The notes under the pieces are model-generated. The model searched no databases, was not told the DNA's origin, and saw nothing but the letters and a program-made list of their open reading frames with translations. DNA of 64,000 bases from Diprion similis (lineage: Eukaryota; Arthropoda; Insecta; Hymenoptera; Diprionidae): the NCBI RefSeq assembly GCF_021155765.1, contig NC_060115.1, forward strand, positions 2,418,001 to 2,482,000. The letters are read 5' to 3'. Within the stretch, counting starts at the first letter, position 1; the number at the start of each line of letters is the position of its first letter. The position numbers were made by a program, and so were the translations under genes. Positions 36,889 through 48,200 of the stretch are shown piece by piece.

Positions 36889-39800
36889 TTCGCGTTTTTT
36901 TTTTTTGCAAGCTGAGAAAAGGGGTCGTAAACCGGTTTGGAAATTTCAACTTTTTAATACCCTACGTCCGACAAGATCGATTATAATAACATCAGGAGTG
37001 AGAGTTGAGCCGTATTTAAAGACGCGCCCCCTTATATGAAATTCTCCCCCGCAGTACCTAGGGGTGGGATAATGAATTGACGCTGACAGTAATTTCTTAG
37101 CGACGTCTCATCGCGATTGTAGAAATTAAGCCGGGGGTAATTGCTTTAACGATTCTCAATCCCTTGTCGCTATTCTCGGATTAATTGTTATACTCTCTAA
37201 CAACCCCCTCGACTTCCGCACCATCCGATCCTTGACGCGATATCTTCGTTATTATAATCGAGGGATGTGCGGGAATAAGGAACGCGATTAAGGAAGCGAA
37301 AAATACGCTTTCGTCGACGTTGCATTCGCCATTCGTTTGATTTCACAATTTTTACTCACGTCGTTATACTCACATTTTACTCAAACGTTTCACTCAAACA
37401 GACGCAGATATATCGTGTAACTAAAACATGTGGATGTGTACCAACACTCGCTGCGTCATGCAGCGGGATGGCTAATTAGTCATCCGACGCTGTCGCGAAG
37501 GCCTTAGTTAACTGCCTTTTCACGGCTAATTCCTGTAATTCAGGGTTATGAGAATAAACTGTTGTTTTACTCGCAATCAGCAATGCGTGCAGCAATCGTG
37601 CAGGAAACTGTGTAACAATGCGAACGCGACGTCTGACGCAACGGTACGTCACCCTAATCGCAATTGCCCCGAATGACGTTCGAGTTTGGCAAATTTTTTT
37701 ATCCCTTGATGTGTTGTACTTGTAGGAATATATATATATATTAGGGTGACGCAAAACAACCGGCTATTTGTTTTTTTTTTTTGAGTCTTGTGTAACAAAA
37801 TGTTAGTTTTTTATTTTTTAAGAGCCCACTCCAAAGGACCGTTCCAAAAAAATTTTCAAGAGTTCGCTTTTTTTTTTTAAATTTTTTCTCGTTACGGCAT
37901 AATGTTATAGACAAAACAAAAATAAGTTTCCGAAAGTTTCAGTTCAAAATTTGAATTTTTAAAGGTCACTCACAATTTTTTTTCAATTTTTTGGTGCATT
38001 TCTTTAGATCTTTTCGAGCGACCTCTTAATATTCATATTAAAATTTCATAAATTTTTTTTCTTTAATTTAGTAAGAAAGAATCGATAACAATACACCACG
38101 ACGTGAATTAAAAATCAAACAAAATACTGAAAATATATTTTTTTTAATTTAATTTTTTGACGATTTTTGACATTTTAAAAAATTTGGAGCGACCTCTTCA
38201 AATTTTTCTTTTTGAGCTGTCCTTTGGAGTGGGCTCTTAAAACGTCAAAAACTAACATTTAGTCACACGAGGCTCAAAAAAAAAAGTCGCTTTTTTTGCG
38301 TCACCCCAATATAAGACGAGTGCGAAGAGAATAAGGAGGAACAAGACGATGCAAAGCTTGGAAAAATGAGCGGAGAAAACTTACGGGTAAAAAGAAAGAC
38401 CCCGGTTAAACCGCAAGGTGAAAACAGTGAAAACAGTTAAAGCACCCTCCTTGCCCTCCGCGAAGCTCGAGGTTCGCCTTAAGAACCTTGAATTTTTCAT
38501 CTAATGGGCCGAGAGTGCGCTGGTATAGCTTTATGTATTTGAGAAGACCCGGGAATTCGTGAAGCCATAAAACTACGCGCTATGCCCTCGTCGTTTCTTT
38601 GCAGGTACGTATTATACGTATTCCCGAATGCCTGCCTGTAATACCATATCATGCTACCTGTGATGACGATATGCCGAAATCATGTGGAGAAGATTTTGTC
38701 TGTCGCGATTCTCTCTCTCGATTCTATTTTTTTTTTATTCCCTAAACCAATGTGAAATCATATTTCAAAAATTCAAGATGGAAGACACGGTATAGCCGAT
38801 GAAAAATTCAAATTTCATTGAATCTGAGCAAAAAAATCGATGCAGAGGCTTTTGGGGCTGCTCATTGGATCCGCCATAATGAATTTTTGAAATCTGATTT
38901 TAAATTCGTAATCAGCGAGCCCAACAACCCCTGGACGACAGAGTTTCTTCTGCGGATTCGATCGAATTTGAAATTTTCGTCCGCCATGTTGGATCCGCCA
39001 TCTTTAAGTTTTGAATTCCGATTTCAAATTCGTTATCAGCCACCCAAAAACTTGCAATTCATGTAAAACGTGTATTCAACAATTATTCCTTTTCTAACAA
39101 CAATAATTTGCATTATACCGTAATAATAAATATTCGGATAGCACCGAAAATAGCAAAAAACTGCAAAGAAATATTTTGAAAATTTATCTAAATACGTAAA
39201 AATGTATATGAAATAGGTGGGAAGAATACTCACCACCACTATGACTCGGAGGGTTGAAAGCACAGCTGATACTCGCAAAGGGCAAACTAGACCCTCGGCT
39301 GATCGTGAGTGGAAGCCACCTTGAGCTGGAAGCCTTGAATGACGGAACGCGTCAGGCCGCACATGCTGCAGACCTTATATCGCCGTTCAATAACGCGGTC
39401 GTATATTTCTCGCCGAAAATTATATTCGGTTTAAGGGAGGACTGCAGTGAAATTTTGATAATATCGAGTTTTTGATTTTTTAAACGACAAAAAAATGTGT
39501 GACCAAAAATTCCTCCCAACAAAATTTAGATTATCGTTGTATGTGCGGTGAAAAAAAATTTCAATCTCCTGCGACGAAAGTGTATATGCGCAAAAAAATT
39601 TCAGCGTACCGTTCCGAAAAATTTCGTGCCCATGCACTTTCGTCGCAGGAGATTGAAATTTTTTTTCACCGCACATAACACCATAATCTAAATTTTTTTC
39701 GGAGGAATTTTTTATCTCATCTTTTTTAGTCATTTGAAAAACAAAAAACTTCATATCGCCAAAATTTCATTGAAATTCTCTCTTAAACTTGAGCTTCACG

Positions 39801-42188
39801 GTGTAAAAATATGCTTATGTCACTTTATTTTATCTCACAAAAATATTTCGTTTCGCACTATTTCAGCATATCCCCGCATTCGCGAATTTCTGCGACGGAG
39901 TAAGTGGCGCTTCCGGAACTCGGAAGTAGGTACGACGGTGGTCGTTGAACTGTGCGGGTAAAACCGAAATTAAACGAAGAATTTTTAGCGGGTCGAATTA
40001 AGGGATTATATACAGTCAGGAGGCTCAAAAAATCGATTTTTCAAGAATTTTTCTTGAGAAAACCTTTTAATTTATTAAAGTAAAAATTTGTACAAGTAAT
40101 ATGGTAACTTTTAACTTTATTTTAACATTTTTTATTAAAGTAAAAATAATTATTTTTAAAGCTGTTATATAGCTGATCTTCGGGAGAAAGATCAGCTGTA
40201 ATTGATGGAAGGGACAAGCAAAATAATAATTTTTGACAAAACGGCGGCTTCTCAAAAAAGAAAAAATCGATTTTCGACAAAAATTTAGACTCTAAATTGT
40301 TTATAAAATGGCAAATATTTACCGGTGAGTAAAAACCTTCGATTAATTATTAAAAAGTATACTTAAAAAGCTTGTATTAAAATTTGAGACTGATCGCTTC
40401 AGTCGTTTCCAGGAAATCTTGCTCACCGTCTTTAGAAACACAGTTTTGAGAAAAATGCGTTTAAATTTTCAGAAGCACTTTACATGTAGTAGAATATTTT
40501 AATTTTTTTTTTTTTCTTTCAACTTACATCGAATTGTCACGTAAATACACGTACATTACGAAAATAAAATTAAAAGGAAATGTATTTTTCACAAATTTTA
40601 ACCGTATACAACCCCTTAATCAACTCGATCACGCTGCTTAATTTCCGCCCTTTTACACCGTGCGCCTTTATTTTATAAATTTTTCCACAACTTTAGTTGA
40701 AACCCCTGTATTTAGGAGTGTATCGTTGCGATTTTCACGGTCTCGGTATCATCAATTAAGGCATCATTACCCACCGGCTGGTGGACTGCAATTATTTGCC
40801 TGAGAGAATCGTAATTATTCAAACGGCGTGAATTAAAACCTGGTATAATTATATCATTCGGGGAAATTTTCTTCTCGTTTTTACTTTGCTCCTTGTACAT
40901 CCAAAGACGCTGAAACATTTTCCACTCTAAATTGTAACGCGTACGTCTACTTGTAATGAATAGTTGCACACGCAACGACGATCAAAAATTCACTTTTATA
41001 ACATTAATGCGAATTTAAAACCTCTTCGGGTTCCTCGTATACTTTCTTTTTACCATTTCACCGATGATACTCATTTGGGAAACAATTTTCCATTTGGATG
41101 ATGAAAAGGGAGTGAAAAATATTTATTCCATAAAAGGGTTAAGTTATATTCGACATATCTATGTATAATAAATTAATAACTAACGTAATTTTTCGATCCC
41201 GAATGTTTTTCTTCGTATTAAGAAAAAAATAAAATAAAAAAAAAAAGACGATCGCCTTCCGTTTTTTTTCTTCCAATTCGTAAACCTGGCGTGAAAATCT
41301 CGAATATCCGTTACATGGGTACGTATGTACCTGTGGGTATAATGGATATATATATGTATGTATATATATATCTTGGAGATATATTATTCCGGGCACGTAC
41401 GCGAGCTCATTTCAATCTGTGCCTAAAGGAACGGTGAAAGAAAACTTTTAGCGAAAATCGTGTGACTCCGGAATCCCAAGTTTTATATTAATGCACTTCC
41501 GCCCACGGTTCGTCGGTCTGACGTAGGTATAACGGATTTTCGTGAAAGTTGAGTCGCGGTGAAAGGAAGCGTCGTGATTTTCTGAAGAAAGTTTTTTTTT
41601 TTTTTCTAATTTTTTTTTTTTCTCATCTCACAATCAGATAAGACAAATTCGTACACTGTAGGTATAGATTTCAATAAAATATTCTGCACTTTGTTGTCAT
41701 TCAAATTGCAATTAAAGCTCCAACGAATCATGTCCCATTATTTTAATTTTCCATCTTTCTCGCGCAAATTCAGGCTTAAGAAAACTGCGCTTTTGGTCCG
41801 TATGAATTTCGTCGCGGCGACGCCAGGGTTTAGCCTCAATTTAAAGCAATTCGTCTCGCAGACGTCAAACAGGATTCAACAAAAAAAAGTTTCCGGAAAA
41901 AAATTAATATCCGAGGGGCTGTGTAACAGCAGCATGAAAAATTGCGAAATAAAAGTGCCGCGGGAATCAGCTGTGAACGTACCGTTTCCGAATACGAAAC
42001 GAACATAAAACGTACGTTTTATGCATGTATATATGTATATGTATATACCTACGTATACCTCGTGGTATTAAAACGGCGAGGAGAATTAATCAGCGCAAAA
42101 ACTTTCGCTGGCAAATTTTAGTAATGGGTTGAATTTTTTCCACCGCATATTCAACTTTTTCCTCGCAACGACTGCTCGAGTGAGCTGC

Positions 42189-42222
<34 letters not shown>

Positions 42223-45200
42223 GTGTATAATAATTTTTTATTTCAACAAGCAACGGAACGGAACTAGATCCAACCTTAATTACATCCGCAGTGTGTAGTT
42301 TTTTAAATATTTTTTCCTCTCTTTCGCTTCACCGAAGGGTATGTGTGTATAAAAAAACCGGTAAAGCCTCGGACGTTTTATTACATAATGTGGGGGCAGT
42401 AGGGGAGGGTGGAAGACGACGACCCCCCTCAAAAGTTTGGTCAAAAAAGTATTTTTTTTGCTTGTCGTCTGCCAAATTATCGTAAATTTTATGTATTTAC
42501 TTATTTTTAGCCCAATGTGAGATATCCGGAGCATAATGGAGGACCCGAAAAAATTGGGTGAAAAAAAATTGTGTTTTTTTTTGTTTTTTGTTTTTTTTAT
42601 TGTTGTAAATTTAGAGTATCGATTCGTTTAGGCTATTTCAGTCCAATTTATCATAACCTGGGGAAAATGGATGTTTGAAAAAAAAAACTTGTCATAAAAA
42701 TTCTTTTTTCTTTTTTACCGTTTTTTAAAGAGGGGCCGTCGTAACCCAGAAAAAAAAATTCTTTTTCACAGTTTTTGTGAAATTTCGGAAAAATTGTTTC
42801 AAAGTATTTAAAAAAATAAATTCATTTAATGGTAAAAAGCCACAGAAAGTTATAACCGGCTTAGGGAGACATCGTGCCTCACCCTCCCTTATAAACAACT
42901 TTGCAAAGTCGCGATCTTCGCAGCGCAATTGCCTGTCGAGGTGGGTAAAATAGGAGGAACTTTAATCAGCATCCGTTAAACGCGGTTGTCGTTGTTCGCA
43001 GTGAGTCTTCAGGGCGACAAAAGTTCACCAACACCGCCGAAGTTCACCAAATTCACGCTGATAGCCGAGGCCGAAGACGAGGACGCGTCAGCGGACGTCG
43101 GTTACTTGGACATCGACGATCCGAATTTTAGTAAGATTTCGGAAATGTGTCCTAACGCGGTCGTCGAAGCATCGGAGATCCGTAAGGACGACGTCTCCGT
43201 CTTCTGGACCAGCCCCGTCGACCAGGGTGGATGCATATCCATCAAGTACGTTTCACGAAATCGCGACTTCCACGAGGACCGTTAACCCTGTCTTTCCGAC
43301 GATAACCGGGTCGCATCTACGTCTCTGTTTTTTCCAGGGCGATGGTCATGGAGTCCCCGGACCTCTGGTACATGGACGACGGGGACCTCACCGCGACGGT
43401 CTGCCCGTCGTCTTCTTCCTCATATAACGAAGATCCTGGCCCGGTATTGCAGACCTGCTGTGCCTGCGCCGAAGCGAAGTACGAAGTCACTTTCGAGGGA
43501 CTCTGGTCCCGGAACACCCATCCTAAGGTGCGTGGGCACGAATTTAAACTATTTGACCAGGAAGACTTTCACGCGGTATCCTATCAATCCGTTTCTTTAC
43601 AGGACTTCCCGACCAACGCGTGGAAAACAAAATTCTCCGACGTTATTGGCGCCTCGCATACAGTGGATTACCGCTTTTGGGAGTACGCGAAATACGCCAG
43701 CGAGGGTTTGCGTCAGGTCGCCGAACACGGGGTCACCCGCATGCTCGAATCCGAGTTGAAGGAGCAGGTAATCACGGTCAAATTGAAATTATTTAGTATA
43801 AATTCGATGTACAGGGTGAGTCAATTGAAACGCCGAGAATGGGAGGAGCTCAGTTGTCTTGATATCAAAGCATAAAGGTTCGAAGTCTACATGGAGGTAA
43901 CCACTGTGAATGAGAAACAATAATGAAGATATGACAACAGAGGAAAGGCGACAGCACGAAATGTCAACAATCAGGTCAACAATCATCTTGTCTTGTTTTT
44001 ACATCGTGACTTTATTTCTCATCGCGACTGATTACCTGTCCTTACTTTGATATCAAGACAACTGAGCTCCTCCCATTCTGGGAGTTTCAATTGAAACACC
44101 CTGTACATCACAGAGGTAAACGAAATTTTTTTTTTTTTCTTATAATGATACTTTTTTAATGAAACTGTGTTTCCACTCATTAGTTAAATGTAAGAAATCA
44201 AAATTCGACATCAAGAACCCAGACTCAAACTTTGCGTTGACCGGTATTATTTATTCCTCTCCGTTTCTATTCACTTCAGAGCGAACACATCCGAACCATA
44301 ATCAAGGCCAGAGGAATAAGCTACCCCAACGTCACCGGGAAAACCTTCGCGGTGTTTCGTGTGGACCAGAAACACCATCTCATGTCGTTGGTCACCATGA
44401 TCGGTAATGACAATTTAGTCTGGCTTTATCATCTCATCAAATCTTAGATTCATGGGTTCAAATCACAATCAGATAATAAAAACTCACGGATAAAAGTGAT
44501 TAGAAATTGAAAAAGATTGGAATAAAGTAAATAAAATTGGAAAATTTGAAATATATAATCGCTACGTCTAATCGACTTTATTTTAACGTGGCGTTCTTTT
44601 TCACATGACAGACCCTTCGCCGGACTGGATAGTCGGAGTTTCTGGACTTGAGCTGTGCTTGGCTAACTGTTCCTGGATCGAGCACCGGGAGTTGAATCTC
44701 TACCCTTTCGACGCGGGCACGGATAGCGGGATAACGTATCTCGTGAGTCTGAAAACAACTTCCAGCATCCCCGACACCCCACCGCCGTGATTTCGATACG
44801 TTGTATCTATAATTCTTCCGCGATTCACCTGCGCAAAATATGCTCGTATACGTAATTGCAACCGCGGTTTCCAATTTAAACACACGGCAACCATCCGTGA
44901 ATTTACGTCGCGGTAAACCGCGAATACGGTTAGCTGCTCGCGTTTACTGGAAAATTGTGACGCGGTTCAGTCGTGTGTATGATCCACCAATTGTTTCCAA
45001 ATAACCGATGCAAATACAGACCTCGGTATACCTACGTGATATAACCGTACGGTTTATCGGTATAAGGGTGCAAACAACCCCCGTCGTTTACCCCTTCACG
45101 CGATTAGACACAGGTAGACGGTCATTTTCAAAGGAACACAGTTGATAAGAGAATAAATTTTACTTAACCAGGGAAATAATTCCCTAAGATGACCCTAAAC

Positions 45201-48200
45201 TAGGGTGAAACTACAATAAATAAAATTTAATCTCTTGTCAATTGTGTCCCTTTGAAAATGACCTCGAATTTATTGGTTTCAGGTGTATACGTCCCCTTAA
45301 GAAGGTTATTTTTGAATTTCGACCGTCTCACGCCCCAAATCGGCTGCAAATAATTCGGGAATAATTTTCTAATTTTTTTAGATTTTTATTTCAACTTTAA
45401 CCCGTAACACCGAAGGGTTGATTTTAACCCTTTTTGAGGAAAGAATAAATCTGCTGAACGGATTTCGATGAGTTTTGGTGTAGGGGGTAGCTGGGAATCT
45501 GATTACAAGTCTGAACTTGAAATTTCGGAATTTAAAATGGCGGTTCCAATATGGCGGACAAACTTTCCAAAAGTTACTTGAAAAGTGACATATTGAGTCC
45601 GTTATTTTGAATTTAAAAATTTCGACTCCAGATTCGTAATCAGCGACTTAAGTAACCCCTCTACAACAAATTTCATCAAAATCCGAATTTTGAAAATGAC
45701 ATTTTTAAGAACTACCCTAGCAGACACATATGCGATTCGATAAAGTATATCTGGATATTAAACTTGATCAAAACGACAAATTCGTAGACACGATACTCTA
45801 CATTCCACTCTTTTCACATCTTCTCGTGGAAATTTTCTGATAAAAAAATCTCGATGTGATTTTATACGACGGATATAGGCATTTTGGATAATACGGTATC
45901 CACGTTATTGACAGGCGCGATACGTCGAGTATTTTTGAAAAGAGAAAAATTCCCGAAAACGCAATCTTAAATGACGATGCAGATACCCAAATCCAGTTTT
46001 TGATAAGCCCGTCCGGAATTCGACGATCGGTTTAAACGACTCGATATCTTTATCACCTGTATACCCGAATTATCATCGAGAGATGAATAATCGTCTCTGT
46101 ATCGACAGTCGCAAGACACCCCGACAGATCCTCAAGAAAAAATTACCCGCATAACTTCGACCTTCCCGAACGACCCGGCTTCTCCATTCTACGATGAAAC
46201 AGGGGCGGACATGAAGCCGATAGCGAAGCTCTACCTGAACCGACAACGTCTATACGAAAAGACCTGCGACGCGCCATCGCCCGAAGGCCCCAGAGGTGAC
46301 GATCGTTATCGTTAATCAATGCAATACCTAAAACTAGATCTGGAATAATCGTAAGCGTCGAGTAATCGTCAATTTTGTTCAACCCCGTGCAGAAGCCTGC
46401 CAGGTAAGCGACTGGGGCCAGTGGGGTCAATGCTCTCGTAGCTGTGGAAACGGGAAGAAACTCCGTCAACGATATTACCTGGACCCCGACGCAGCTTTGG
46501 CGGCTAGCTGTAAGAAGAAATTGTCCGACCGATCAGACTGCAGGATCGAGCGATGGTGAGTTTGACCGAATAGGTGGAAACTTTCCTTCAGGTTTTCAAA
46601 GTTATATATTCTTGACCGTGCAAACTGTAAAAATATGGAAAAAGCGAGAGCTGTCAGGCTCGATTGCGGCGGACGAGGGTTGCCGCGAAATTGAATAAAC
46701 TTTCATGAATTCTTCAGTCCAGGAAGGACGCCCGGCGTTTGCGAGCTCGAGGAGTGGAGCAGCTGGTCTTCGTGCAGCACCACCTGCGGCCCAGGGGTCA
46801 AAACTCGATCCCGTAAATTCCGCGACCGGAAGACCAGGAAGTACTGTATGCACAATGCGGAACGCCACGAGCTGGAGCTGACCCTCGACTGCGAGAACGA
46901 GCCTTGTCCCGACGTGGATCCCGACGCCGAAGAGGTAAGCGAAAGCGCCGAAAATGCCGTCGACGGCTTCGCCCAGGAGGCACCGGTGCTGGAGGAATGG
47001 ACGCAGGTACGGAAAACCACAAATTTCAATCGCTATTCACGCATCGTATGTTTCATTCCGCGGAAAGAATCACGCGCGATTACACCTGCGCCATTTCTCA
47101 CGCAATCGCTCCATTGCACAGGCACTGCACGCATTGGCGGCAAAATCTGCAGAGCCGGATCACGTGGAACGTGTGTATGTGTAACGTCTTACATGAACCG
47201 TTGGTTCACAGAGAACAAGCATGGAACTCGACAATGACGATTGTAAATGCATGTTTCAAACGACTGGTAATGACGACGAAGAAACTTTGACCGTCTATTT
47301 TCTCCTCCTTTTTTTATCAGGTCCATGAAGCTCTGATCTTTGCGAAAAGATGAAGGGTTACAGGTAGCGCATGATTTTGAGGTGAATCGAAATCTTCGAG
47401 AACACCAAACTGATCCCGTTTTTGCTTTGTACGATTAGTGTCCAAAGGATCGATTCACCGAGTGGTCCATGTGGTCGCCATGCAGTTCCAGCTGCGGTCC
47501 TGGAGTGAAACTGCGTTCCAGGCTGCTCAAAAAATCCTGGAGTGACATGGAGGACTCGGAGGAACGTAATCTGGAAGAATGTAAGACCGAGCAGGCGGCT
47601 TGCGTGGCGGCAATACCGACTTGCGATTTCTCGGAGGAAATGGCACGGAGTAAGTTTCGGTTTTAACCGAGTGATTGTGACTTCAGAAGCTTGCTGGCTG
47701 AAGCTATATAAGGTGGCTGTAACGAATCGTCAATTCTCACATTCCGAACGTTACTGTAACAGGCATTTGCAGCGAACCACCGGTCAGTGGGAATTGCAAC
47801 GCGAACATTATGCGCGTATATTTCGATAGCACGAGCAATGAGTGTCGAAGGTTCGATTACACGGGGTGCGGCGGTAACAGGAACAACTTCCCAACCGAGC
47901 AGGATTGCAATACCGTATGCAATAAATATCAAAGTGAGTTTTTGCCAATCGATTTGCAATTTTCTTCCACAAGCCGATATACCGTGTGTCCATGAAGAAA
48001 GTGCGAACCTCATGCGCGTGCGTCAAATCGTTCGAATTTTATTGGGTGACAGGGTAACAGCCCACGCAATACCAATTGGGGCTATCAGAAAATGTCTCTA
48101 GGAGCCCACAGCAAACGGTCGGCTCCTAGGGATATTTTCTGATCACTGTCGGAAAATAAAATTCAAACGTCTTGACGCACGCGCATAAAGTGCTCACTTT

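Noticed and set aside
44450-44475. GGGTTCAAATC word resembling a tRNA T-loop
   Set aside because: No matching acceptor stem, A-box or cloverleaf surrounds it.
46143-47290. Overlapping open frames on both strands in F-spondin
   Set aside because: They are shadows of F-spondin exons 7-9, whose phased exons explain the openness.
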